From NCBI GenBank assembly GCA_964640385.1, contig CAZXFL010000029.1, positions 1 to 18,903 on the forward strand: a stretch of DNA of 18,903 bases. The letters run 5' to 3'. The stretch comes from JBBDIK01 sp964640385. Its GTDB lineage: Bacteria > Actinomycetota > UBA4738 > JBBDHU01. The position numbers and the translations under genes are program-made. Of this stretch, positions 5,396 to 12,500 are shown in pieces (the stretch's first letter is position 1; each line of letters opens with the position of its first letter). The notes under the pieces were generated by a model that was not told the DNA's origin, ran no database searches, and saw only the letters and a program-made list of their open reading frames with translations.

Positions 5396-6631
5396 ATGCC
5401 TGACGACGCAACGGTGGTGCTGGCGGGACGCCTCGTGGATGTCGATGCCGGCGAGGTGGTCCCCGATCGAGCTGTGGTCGTCCGCGGCGAGCGTGTCGTG
5501 GACGTCCTGCCGGCCGCCGACGCACCGGCCGAGGGCGCCCGCATCATCGACCTTTCCGGCAGCACCGTTGCCCCGGGCCTCATCGACTGTCACGCCCACC
5601 TGGTCGGTCCCACCGAGTCCGAATCGGGGCTCGAGGAACTGCAGATGTCGGACGAGAAGGAGATGGCGGTCTCCAAGGAGAACGCCCTCGCGACCGTCAT
5701 GGCCGGGTTCACGACCGTGCGCGACGTCGGCACCTTCCGAGGGTTCTTCGACCTGGAGCTACGAGATCTGATCGACGCGGGCAAGGTCCCCGGACCGCGG
5801 ATGTCGTGCGCGTGCGTGTACCTGACGTGTCCCGGAGGAGGCGGAACGCTCTCGGACCTCCCACCCGGTACCGAAGTTCCGGAACGCTACGAGGTCGGGA
5901 TCGTGGAGTCCGTCGAGGATGCCCGGGAGAAGGTGAACGTGATCCTCGACGGCGGAGCCGATTTCATCAAGGCCATCGCTACGGGCGCGGTGCTGATCGT
6001 CGGCACCGACCCGACCGCCGACGAACTGTCCTACGAGCAGCTCGCCGCGGCGGTCGAGGAGACGGCGAACCGTGGGACCTACGTCGCCGCACACGCGCAT
6101 GCGCCCTCGGGCATCATCAACGCGGCCCGCGCCGGCTGTCGCAGCGTCGAGCACGGCTCGCTGATGAACGACGTGGCGATCGCGGCGATGGTCGAGCACG
6201 GAACGTACCTCGTGGCCGATATCTACTGCGGCGACTGGATCGCCGAGGAGGGCCGCCGGTCAGACTGGCCGGAGGAGACGTTGCGCAAGAACGACGACAC
6301 CACGGACGCCCAACGGGAGGGGTTCCGCCGGTGCGTGGAGGCCGGGGTCAGGCTGGCCTTCGGCACCGACAGTGGGGTCTATCCGCACGGGTGGAACGGG
6401 AAGCAGCTCGCCTATCTGGTCCGCTACGGGATGACGCCGGTCCAAGGCTTGCAGTCGGCCACCATCGTCGCCGCGGAGCTGTTGGGCTGGGAGGACCGCG
6501 TGGGCTCGATCGCCCGGGGCAAGTACGCGGACCTGATCGCCGTCGACGGCCACGACATCGGCGACCTCTCGTCGTTCGCCGACGTGTCCTTCGTGATGAA
6601 GGGCGGCGACGTCCTCAAGAATGGTGGCTAA
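5396..6631 (+). CDS. Metal-dependent amidohydrolase (imidazolonepropionase-like / prolidase-type)
   Basis: The 411-aa protein has the amidohydrolase superfamily layout: an N-terminal beta-sandwich part (about 1-60), then a TIM barrel with H66 and H68 in GLIDCHAHL. K192 in ADFIKAIATG is in the position of the carbamylated lysine that bridges two metals. H233 (AAHAHAP) and H253 (RSVEHGSL) follow, and the catalytic D325 is in AFGTDSG. The C-terminus (GSIARGKYADLIAVDG) closes the sandwich. Family members hydrolyse cyclic amides, N-acyl amino acids or Xaa-Pro dipeptides, and some act on organophosphates; substrate cannot be read from the sequence. No signal peptide, so probably cytosolic. The ATG at 5396 appears leaderless. 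tRNA-Gly follows on the other strand. Confidence 0.9.
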   Translation: MPDDATVVLAGRLVDVDAGEVVPDRAVVVRGERVVDVLPAADAPAEGARIIDLSGSTVAPGLIDCHAHLVGPTESESGLEELQMSDEKEMAVSKENALATVMAGFTTVRDVGTFRGFFDLELRDLIDAGKVPGPRMSCACVYLTCPGGGGTLSDLPPGTEVPERYEVGIVESVEDAREKVNVILDGGADFIKAIATGAVLIVGTDPTADELSYEQLAAAVEETANRGTYVAAHAHAPSGIINAARAGCRSVEHGSLMNDVAIAAMVEHGTYLVADIYCGDWIAEEGRRSDWPEETLRKNDDTTDAQREGFRRCVEAGVRLAFGTDSGVYPHGWNGKQLAYLVRYGMTPVQGLQSATIVAAELLGWEDRVGSIARGKYADLIAVDGHDIGDLSSFADVSFVMKGGDVLKNGG

Positions 6632-6669
6632 CCGGCGGAGACCCAGGCGGTCTGGCGTGTCGACGCTAG

Positions 6670-6740
6670 AGCGGGTGACGGGAATCGAACCCGCGTCACC
6701 AGCTTGGAAGGCTGGAGCTCTGCCATTGAGCTACACCCGC
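6670..6740 (-). tRNA. tRNA-Gly (anticodon TCC)
   Basis: The minus strand forms a complete cloverleaf with acceptor GCGGGTG paired with CACCCGC, discriminator T and anticodon loop CTTCCAA (anticodon TCC, GGA/GGG codons). CCA is not encoded. Confidence 0.95.
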
Positions 6741-6787
6741 GCTCCGTGGCACTCTAGCAAGCCACCTCGCGGAGGGAGCTAAAGGTC

Positions 6788-7654
6788 GTGCGCGTCCGGT
6801 TCGTCCTGACGGATGTCTTCTCCGAACGGCCTTTCTCGGGGAACCAGCTCTGCGTGGTTCCGGAGCCGGGCGGCCTGAACCCGGTGACGATGCAAACGCT
6901 GGCCGCCGAGATCGGCTTCTCGGAGACGACGTTCGTCACGTCGGCCGACGCCGACCGGTATTCGATGCGGATCTTCACGCCGACCGCCGAGCTTCCGTTC
7001 GCCGGCCATCCGACGCTCGGGACGGCTTACGTGCTGGCGAGCGCCGGACGCATCACCTCGCCTGCGGTTCAGGAGGTCGAGGCGGGCGAGTTCCACGTGA
7101 CGGTGGACCTGGCCGGCCGATCCGCCGCGGTGCGCCAACTCCCCCCGGTGTTCGGCGTCGAGGCGACCGACCTGCGCTCCGTGGCCGAGGCCGTGGGGAT
7201 CTCCCATCGCGATCTGCACCCCGACCTGCCGCCGCAAGTGGTCGGTACGGGACTGAACTACCTCATCGTTCCGGTGACGACGCCGACGGCCGTCGCCCAG
7301 GCGGTCCGGAACGACCGTGCCTTGCCGCGGCTGTTGAACGCCGCGCGAGCACACGGCGCGTACCTGTTCGCGGTCACCGACGGTGGCGGCGTGAAGGCGC
7401 GCATGTTTCCGGCGGACGCGCATCACGGCGTCGGAGAGGACGCCGCCACCGGGTCGGCCGCAGGTCCGCTGGGCGCCTATCTCGCCGCTCGCGGCCTCGC
7501 GGGGATGCCCGGAACAGTGGCGATCAGCCAGGGCGAGGAGATCCAGCGCCCGAGCACCCTGCATGTGGCGGCGGAGCAGGACGGCGAGGGGGAGTGGTCG
7601 GTGGTCGTCGGCGGGGGCGTCTTCATCGTCGGCGACGGTGCCTTCGAGCTCTAG
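6788..7654 (+). CDS. PhzF-family isomerase (phenazine biosynthesis PhzF-like)
   Basis: The 288-aa product has the length and two-lobed motif order of the PhzF/diaminopimelate-epimerase fold. The first lobe starts TDVFSERPFSGNQLCVV, with catalytic-type E46 in EIGFSETTFV and H74 in ELPFAGHPTLG. The second has FPADAHHGVGEDAATGSA with D218. PhzF itself isomerises dihydro-hydroxyanthranilate, but most family members outside phenazine clusters have unknown substrates, and no phz gene is present here, so this is a PhzF-like protein only. Start GTG 6788 follows GGAGGGAG (6771-6778) at 9 nt. It is cytosolic. A perfect 12-bp hairpin begins 9 bp after the stop. The gene stands alone between tRNA-Gly and the convergent glycosidase. 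Confidence 0.9.
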   Translation: MRVRFVLTDVFSERPFSGNQLCVVPEPGGLNPVTMQTLAAEIGFSETTFVTSADADRYSMRIFTPTAELPFAGHPTLGTAYVLASAGRITSPAVQEVEAGEFHVTVDLAGRSAAVRQLPPVFGVEATDLRSVAEAVGISHRDLHPDLPPQVVGTGLNYLIVPVTTPTAVAQAVRNDRALPRLLNAARAHGAYLFAVTDGGGVKARMFPADAHHGVGEDAATGSAAGPLGAYLAARGLAGMPGTVAISQGEEIQRPSTLHVAAEQDGEGEWSVVVGGGVFIVGDGAFEL

Positions 7655-7662
7655 GAAGGGGC

Positions 7663-7690
7663 GAACCGGCGGCGTTGCCGCCGCCGGTTC
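7663..7690. terminator. Perfect 12-bp bidirectional hairpin terminator
   Basis: GAACCGGCGGCG (7663-7674) pairs without mismatch to CGCCGCCGGTTC (7679-7690) around loop TTGC. It sits between the convergent PhzF-like and glycosidase genes. No T-tract follows on either side. Confidence 0.75.
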
Positions 7691-7711
7691 GGTGTGCCGG
7701 TGTCGCGTCTG

Positions 7712-9164
7712 CTATCCCTGCGCCGCGTAGAAGCTGTCCAGCATCCCCTGGAGCTCGGGGTCGAGTTCGAGGGGGGCGCGGGTCCTGCTGCGCTGGGTCA
7801 GTTCGTAGTCGAGCAATCCTCCGGTCGAGGCGGGGTCGGCCACCGCGGCGGNNNNNNNNNNNNNNNNNNNNNNNNNNNNNNNNNNNNNNNNNNNNNNNNN
7901 NNNNNNNNNNNNNNNNNNNNNNNNNNNNNNNNNNNNNNNNNNNNNNNNNNNCCGCGGCGGAGGCATCCGCGTCGGAGACCGGGGCCCGAGGAGCCATGTT
8001 GTTGGGGTCGCCCGAGTCCGGGCCGCCGAGCACGAGCAGCGCGCTCGAGACGCTACGCTCGGAGCCGTCCGACGGGCTGCTCACGACGCCCTTGCCGCGG
8101 ATCCACATGGAGCTGGAGCCGCCGCCGTCCAGGTTCAGGGCGTAGATCGCGCCCTTGCGCTTAAACTCGTTGGCGAGGCCGACCAGCGTCAGTCCGATCG
8201 AGGCGCTCGTGCGCCCGTCGACCTGCATGATCAGAACGTCGCCGTTGCTCTTGAAGCCGACGGCCGTGCGAGGGTGCCGCTGGCAGAGGTATGCGCTGCA
8301 CGCGCTCACTATGACCTTGCCGTTCTCCAGCAGGACCGGGCTGCCGCCGATCGAATCGAGCACCCCCCGCCATCCGAGCGACCAGGTGAGGCGCACCGTC
8401 TCTCCGCGGACCAAGCCGCGGATCTGGTCCGCGCGGGAGGTGCCGCTCTGCGCCACCAGGACGATGCCGCCGTTCACGGCGAGCGATCCGCCGCAAGCCA
8501 CCGTGTCGACGGTGAAGTCGCGCTGCACGCCCATCTGGCCGCCGGACCAACCGGGTCCCGTCGACGGCATCAGCCGCGCGGAACACCCGTTGCCGGGCCT
8601 CTCGAGCGAACCGCCGGCGGGGGAGAAAGCCGAGATCTCTGTGGCCTTCGGCTGTCCTTCGTTGAAGTGCTCGGCGGTGAAGGTGCGGCGGGAGGCGACC
8701 TGCATGACCGTGATCTCCGTCCCGGGCTGGCCGACGTACTGATCCTGCTCGTCGGAGGAGATGGCGAAATTCTTGCCGTCGTTCCCGAGCTTGGAGGTCG
8801 TGACCATCTGTCCGTCCTCGGCGAACAGGTGGGCCGGGCGTCCGGGCGAGAAGCCGAAGTCGCCGTTGACGGCGACGAGCGCGTCGTGCTGTGTGCCCAT
8901 CGTGCTGGGCCTCGACCAGCCGGGGAGCGTGCTCTTGGCGAGCGCGACGTCGATCTCGGCGTTGGACGCGTCGGCGTCCACGGTCACGAGCTTGACGCGG
9001 TTCGGACCGGCGATCGTGTACGCGCTGTAGGTGACCCCTGCCGTCAACGTGCTAGCCCGCACGCGCACGTCTCCTTGCGCTGCGGGTTGGAACGCGAACA
9101 TCGACGTCGCCATCAAGGCTACCGCCACTCCGATCTTCGCGGCGAGCTTCCGGCGGTTGTTCAT
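7712..9164 (-). CDS. Secreted phosphodiester glycosidase (NAGPA-domain) protein, interrupted by an assembly gap
   Basis: The protein starts MNNRRKLAAK then a hydrophobic signal peptide (IGVAVALMATSMFAFQPAAQG). The rest matches the NAGPA/phosphodiester glycosidase domain: VAVNGDFGFSPGRP, LAVNGGIVLVAQSG, and the hallmark LNLDGGGSSSMWIRG followed by GSERSVSSALLVLGG. In this family the domain removes sugars linked through phosphodiesters, as in the human uncovering enzyme, and bacterial copies are linked to exopolysaccharide or wall glycans. ATG 9164 has AAGGAG 6 nt upstream. The 100-N run (7852-7951) breaks the frame as drawn, but merging the identical 9-bp flanks gives one 447-aa protein whose C-terminus (LLDYELTQRSRT ... 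LDSFYAAQG) ends at 7712. The true length is certain only once the gap is closed. Confidence 0.88.
7852..7951. other. Assembly gap (100 N) flanked by identical 9-bp ends
   Basis: Exactly 100 N, the conventional placeholder for a scaffold join of unknown size. CCGCGGCGG occurs directly on both sides (7843-7851 and 7952-7960). Overlapping these copies keeps the glycosidase frame open. Confidence 0.97.
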
Positions 9165-9311
9165 CCCCTACTCCTTGTCGTGGATCCCTGCATCCACTGT
9201 TGTCATCGGGCGTGCGGCCGTGTCCGTTGAGGGCCAAATCGTGCGTAGTCCCGCGTGGCCAGACGAGGTAGTTCGCAGTGACTAGCCGATGATGGCTACG
9301 ACGGTGGGGGC
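9165..9311. other. Intergenic region between glycosidase and tRNA-Pro
   Basis: No gene is supported here. It must hold the minus-strand glycosidase promoter and the upstream part of the tRNA-Pro promoter, but I see no clear -35 or operator. Confidence 0.4.
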
Positions 9312-9317
9312 TACAAT
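9312..9317 (+). promoter_or_regulatory. -10 box TACAAT of tRNA-Pro
   Basis: TACAAT lies 9 nt before the mature 5' end of tRNA-Pro and matches five of six consensus positions. The -35 is not obvious. Confidence 0.55.
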
Positions 9318-9326
9318 CCTTGCTGA

Positions 9327-9400
9327 CGGGGCGTAGCGCAGCTTGGTAGCGCGCCTGCTTTGGGAGCAGGAGGTCGGCGGTTCGAGTCCGCCCGCCCCGA
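9327..9400 (+). tRNA. tRNA-Pro (anticodon TGG)
   Basis: A full plus-strand cloverleaf with acceptor CGGGGCG/CGCCCCG, discriminator A, D-arm GCGC...GCGC and anticodon loop TTTGGGA (anticodon TGG). CC follows the discriminator but is continued by GGG, so CCA is not encoded. Confidence 0.95.
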
Positions 9401-9412
9401 CCGGGCTTTTTT
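9390..9412 (+). terminator. Terminator overlapping the 3' end of tRNA-Pro
   Basis: GCCCG (9390-9394) can pair with CGGGC (9402-9406), followed at once by six T residues (9407-9412). The left arm belongs to the tRNA T-arm and acceptor, so the terminator hairpin and the mature tRNA fold compete. It is the only obvious T-tract terminator in the window. Confidence 0.55.
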
Positions 9413-9545
9413 GGGCGTAGTAGCATGGGTGCACTCGGACACATCCCGAGGGTTCGCGTCGAGCGACCGCCGATGAGCCGCCAGGGCTCCGACCCGCCTC
9501 TCGACCCCACCGATCGATCGTCGATCTATCCACGGAAGGTTCGTG
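9413..9545. other. Intergenic region upstream of the 63-aa gene
   Basis: Apart from GGAAGG at 9534-9539, the Shine-Dalgarno of the next gene, I see no feature. The open frames here on both strands look like shadows. Confidence 0.35.
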
Positions 9546-9737
9546 ATGGCAGGATCGAACAGAGGCGGCGCCAAGGTGGGGACACCGGAGCGCGGCCGGG
9601 AAGCCTCCTCGCGACCGAGTCGGGGGCGCGTCTGCGAAGAGGGATCGTGTCTGACGATCCTTTCGACCTATAACCCCTCGGTGACCTGCGCGGTGCACAC
9701 CGAACCAACGTTCCGGCCTCGTCCCGCCCCCCAGTAG
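9546..9737 (+). CDS. Small Cys/His protein with C-x4-C-x12-C-x2-H motif (63 aa)
   Basis: A basic, disordered-looking N-terminal half (MAGSNRGGAK...RPSRGR) precedes a compact putative zinc knuckle: C30, C35, C48 and H51 in RVCEEGSC-LTILSTYN-PSVTCAVH. The 'C-x4-C, LSxYN, C-x2-H' arrangement is familiar from small uncharacterised actinobacterial proteins, and I infer Zn binding; no function is known to me. ATG 9546 is favoured because GGAAGG (9534-9539) ends 6 nt upstream. The frame overlaps antisense shadows on the other strand, and its size makes it easy to miss. It could act as a small regulator or RNA/DNA-binding adaptor, but nothing in the sequence decides this. The CapA-like gene follows 93 bp later. 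Confidence 0.65.
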   Translation: MAGSNRGGAKVGTPERGREASSRPSRGRVCEEGSCLTILSTYNPSVTCAVHTEPTFRPRPAPQ

Positions 9738-9830
9738 GGTCCCCGCAGTCGGTGGGTCGCGCTCCCGCCCAGCCCCTGTACGCTCCGTCCATCGTCAAGC
9801 TCGAGGAGCAGTTCCAGCCGTAGGAGTGGC

Positions 9831-11048
9831 ATGTCGGGAAAGCATGAGGCCGCCGGCTCAGGTCGCGGACGCTGGCTGATCATCGCCGCCGCGCTAGCCG
9901 GTGTGTTCCTCGTCCTTTCCGCCGGCTGGTACCTGACCGTCGGGCGGAGCAGCAGCACCTCGTCGGTACCACCGCAAACGGCATCCGGCGGGGGAGGTGA
10001 TGGGGGGTCCCAGGCCCCGGCGGTCTCGCCCGCATCTCCCGGCGCTGCGAAGGAGCCGCCGCGGAGCTTCACGATCGCCGCGACCGGCGACATCCTGATC
10101 CACTCGCAGCTCTGGCAGAAGGCTGCTGTGTACGCGGGGGCGGGTGAACGCTTCGATTTCCGCCCGATGTTCGCCAAGATCAAGCCCATCATCTCGCGGG
10201 CAGATCTCGGTATCTGCCACATCGAGACGCCACTCGACGCCGACGACAAGAACCTGTCGTCGTATCCGGCCTTCAGCGTTCCGCATGAGGTGGCTGAGGC
10301 GGTCGCGTGGGCCGGGTACGACGAGTGCTCGACGGCCTCCAACCACTCCCTGGATCAGGGATCTGCCGGCGTGAAGGCTACGCTGTCGGCACTCGACAAG
10401 GCGGGCGTCGACCACGCGGGCACGGCGCGAACCAAGAAGGAGGCGAACCGCATCACGATGCTTGACGTGAACGGAGTGCAGGTCGCCCACCTGTCGTACA
10501 CGTACGGGTTCAACGGGTTCACGCCGGATGTCCCATGGCGCGCGAATAGGATCAAAGTCGCCGACATGATCGCCGAAGCTCGGCGCGCCAAGCAGGAAGG
10601 CGCCGAGTTCATCATCCTGAGTCTGCACTGGGGGCTCGAGTACCTCCAGCAGCCGACCTCCTACCAACGCAAGATCGCGACGAAGGTACTCGGATCGCCC
10701 GTGGTCGACCTGATCCTCGGCCACCACGCGCACGTCGTGCAGCCGATCGACCGGATCGGCGAAGAGTTCGTCGTGTACGGCATGGGGAACTCCGTGTCCG
10801 GCCAGACCGCCTCCCTGGGCGAGGGACCCATCGTCCAAGACGGCGTGATAGTGCAGGTCTCGGTCACGGAGGAGGGGAAGGACTTCGTCGTCAACGAGGT
10901 GACGTTCGTCCCGACCATGGTGGAAGCCGGCAGCTGGCGGATCCTCCCTGCGACGGGCGAAATGAGCGGCGCCCTCCAGCAATCCTTCCGGCGGACCAGC
11001 AGGACGATCATGTCGATGCATGCGAAGGGGGTCCATCCGGATCGCTGA
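9831..11048 (+). CDS. CapA-family poly-gamma-glutamate synthesis-type metallophosphatase, membrane-anchored
   Basis: The 405-aa product has one N-terminal hydrophobic helix (WLIIAAALAGVFLVLSAGWYL, about 15-36), then a Ser/Gly/Pro linker (40-78). The CapA (PGA_cap) domain follows: AATGDILIHS (D87), CHIETPL (E132), TASNHSLDQG (N171, H172, D175), LSLHWG (H266), ILGHHAHVVQP (H298-H301) and VYGMGN (N320). These residues correspond to the calcineurin-like metal site of this family. CapA/PgsA proteins take part in making or anchoring poly-gamma-glutamate capsules, but single CapA-like genes without capBC, as here, often have unknown roles. AGGAG (9821-9825) precedes ATG 9831. It probably acts outside the membrane. 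The next gene is a membrane coiled-coil protein 58 bp downstream. Confidence 0.9.
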   Translation: MSGKHEAAGSGRGRWLIIAAALAGVFLVLSAGWYLTVGRSSSTSSVPPQTASGGGGDGGSQAPAVSPASPGAAKEPPRSFTIAATGDILIHSQLWQKAAVYAGAGERFDFRPMFAKIKPIISRADLGICHIETPLDADDKNLSSYPAFSVPHEVAEAVAWAGYDECSTASNHSLDQGSAGVKATLSALDKAGVDHAGTARTKKEANRITMLDVNGVQVAHLSYTYGFNGFTPDVPWRANRIKVADMIAEARRAKQEGAEFIILSLHWGLEYLQQPTSYQRKIATKVLGSPVVDLILGHHAHVVQPIDRIGEEFVVYGMGNSVSGQTASLGEGPIVQDGVIVQVSVTEEGKDFVVNEVTFVPTMVEAGSWRILPATGEMSGALQQSFRRTSRTIMSMHAKGVHPDR

Positions 11049-11055
11049 GATGCTC

Positions 11056-11101
11056 GCTCGGCGCCCGAGCCGGGTGTAGCCTGCGGGACGAGCGCAGGAG
11101 G
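11056..11101 (+). promoter_or_regulatory. Hairpin, -10-like box and Shine-Dalgarno between CapA-like and coiled-coil genes
   Basis: GCTCGG (11056-11061) pairs with CCGAGC (11065-11070), a possible weak terminator of the capA-like gene. TAGCCT (11077-11082) could be a -10 for the next gene, whose AGGAGG (11096-11101) lies 5 nt before GTG 11107. Confidence 0.4.
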
Positions 11102-11106
11102 CAAGC

Positions 11107-11820
11107 GTGGAAGTCCAGAGCGAACCATCCGCCACCCGTCGAGTGGTCATCTTCACCATCGTCCTCATGCTGATCCTCGGTGTCATCGGGGTCGGCGGGG
11201 TCTACCTGTGGCAGCGTGCTCAGGTCAGCCGGCTCGAGGACGAACTGGCGAGCGCGCGTTCGCAGGCCGAGGAGGTACAGGGCAAGCTCGCGTCGGCCGA
11301 AAAGGACGTCGCCGGTCTGGAAGAGAACCTTCGGTCGGCCCGCAAGGACGCCAAGAAGACCGAGAAGGAACTGAGGGAGCAGAAGAAGCAGACCAAGGAG
11401 CAGAAGCAGCAGGCCGAGGAGAAGGCCGGCGATCTCCCCGACGGGAAGTACTACGGTTCCCTGAACGAGGTCTCCGGCGGCGACAGGGTGATCAAGGTCG
11501 ATCTCAAGGAGTTCCTCACGGGGAAGAAGGCGGAGAAGGCCGCCCGTGAGGACGGCGAGATCAAGAAGGATGAGAAGCTCGACACCGACTACTACATCCG
11601 CAACGAGAACCGCCAGGTTCGCGCCATGGACGTTGCATCGTCCACGCAGGTGAAGATCCTCGAGAAGGGGACCGCGAAGACCCGGACGGTGAGTTTCGAG
11701 GACTTCGCCAAGATCTACAACGACCCCACCGAAGAGCAGAAGCACGTACGCCAGAGCAACTACTGGATCTGGATCGAAGGCGGCAAGGTCGTGAAGATGG
11801 AGGAGCAGTACCTGGCGTAG
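11107..11820 (+). CDS. Membrane-anchored coiled-coil protein with a C-terminal conserved domain
   Basis: The 237-aa protein has a short cytoplasmic N-terminus and one transmembrane helix (VVIFTIVLMLILGVIGVGGVYLW, about 13-35). A long heptad-rich coiled coil follows (about 38-112; ALA/GLU/LYS/GLN repeats such as SRLEDELASARSQAEEV and KKTEKELREQKKQTKEQ). The globular end (about 115-237) reads YYGSLNEVSGGDRVIKVDLKEFLTG ... DTDYYIRNENRQVRAMDV ... SYWIWIEGGKVVKMEEQYLA-like. 'FLTG...DYYIRN' segments occur in uncharacterised secreted actinobacterial proteins, so I regard the C-terminal part as a real but unnamed domain. The GTG start is backed by AGGAGG at 5 nt. Its stop abuts the convergent lipoprotein stop (TAG then CTA). 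Role unknown; possibly a cell-envelope scaffold. Confidence 0.78.
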   Translation: MEVQSEPSATRRVVIFTIVLMLILGVIGVGGVYLWQRAQVSRLEDELASARSQAEEVQGKLASAEKDVAGLEENLRSARKDAKKTEKELREQKKQTKEQKQQAEEKAGDLPDGKYYGSLNEVSGGDRVIKVDLKEFLTGKKAEKAAREDGEIKKDEKLDTDYYIRNENRQVRAMDVASSTQVKILEKGTAKTRTVSFEDFAKIYNDPTEEQKHVRQSNYWIWIEGGKVVKMEEQYLA

Positions 11821-12465
11821 CTAGGTCAGGGAGATGCGGTTGTCCATCGCCGTCCCGAACTCGTCCAGCAGGGTGGCGGTCGGCGGCGTCGCCCTCGGCC
11901 CGGAGACGATCAGTATCAGGATCATGTTGCTCCACCTCCACACATGGCCGAGCTGGGTCGTGCTCCCCGTCTGCACGTCGAAGGCGAAGTCGGACTCGCC
12001 CAAGCTGATCACCGGCACGCCCGCGTACGAGCCGCCGCTGCGCTTCACGTGCGTACGGAGTCCGGCGCGCATCAGGACCATCGCCCGCTTCGCCAGATCG
12101 CTGCTCTCGAAGATGATGACGTCGGACTCGACCTCCCGGCGCTGACCCTCGATGGTCCCTTCGAAGACCGTCTGCTCGGCGCCGGTGGGTCCTCCGATGC
12201 GTCCGAGATGCAGGTACGCCGGCGGGCGGTAGCTCCCCGAACGCTGCTTCCCGAGTCCGACGTCGTCGCGGCTCAGGACGATCTTCCGGGCGTCCTTCAC
12301 GCTGTACGCGGGTCCGGTCTCCGGGATCGGGACATCCGGCGGTAGGCCCACGACCCCGGGGTCCTCGTCCTTCGATGGCGACGTGCTGGGCTCGGCGTCG
12401 CCCCCGCCACCGCATGCTGCCGCCAGCAACGCCAGAGCCACGAACAGGAGCACCCATCTCCGCAT
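11821..12465 (-). CDS. Putative lipoprotein of unknown function
   Basis: The 214-aa product begins MRRWVLLFVALALLAAAC, a type II signal peptide with lipobox AAAC and lipidated C18, followed by a Gly/Ser/Pro/Asp linker. The mature domain (about 45-214) is alpha/beta in character (SVKDARKIVLSRDDVG ... ESDVIIFESSDLAKRAMVLM ... GVPVISLGESDFAFDV ... SNMILILIVSG) and resembles the lipoproteins of Gram-positives that share a 'sensitivity to change' type fold; I cannot assign a family. ATG 12465 is preferred because GATAAT (12477-12472) ends 6 nt upstream, a leaderless signature. An ATG at 12504 overlaps the metallophosphoesterase stop as ATGA and would add 13 residues. It is the last of three same-strand genes. 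Confidence 0.75.
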   Translation of the reverse strand: MRRWVLLFVALALLAAACGGGGDAEPSTSPSKDEDPGVVGLPPDVPIPETGPAYSVKDARKIVLSRDDVGLGKQRSGSYRPPAYLHLGRIGGPTGAEQTVFEGTIEGQRREVESDVIIFESSDLAKRAMVLMRAGLRTHVKRSGGSYAGVPVISLGESDFAFDVQTGSTTQLGHVWRWSNMILILIVSGPRATPPTATLLDEFGTAMDNRISLT

Positions 12466-12471
12466 GGAGTG

Positions 12472-12477
12472 ATTATC
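12472..12477 (-). promoter_or_regulatory. Candidate -10 (GATAAT) for leaderless lipoprotein gene
   Basis: GATAAT on the minus strand differs from TATAAT at one position and ends 6 nt before ATG 12465. It lies only a few bases beyond the upstream gene stop. Confidence 0.5.
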
Positions 12478-12500
12478 GGCCCAAACCGCTCGTAGATGAG

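Noticed and set aside
6788..7654. Phenazine biosynthesis cluster
   Set aside because: Only the PhzF-like gene is present; the family is widespread without phenazine production.
9831..11048. Poly-gamma-glutamate capsule operon
   Set aside because: No capB- or capC-like gene adjoins the CapA-family gene, so capsule synthesis is not supported.
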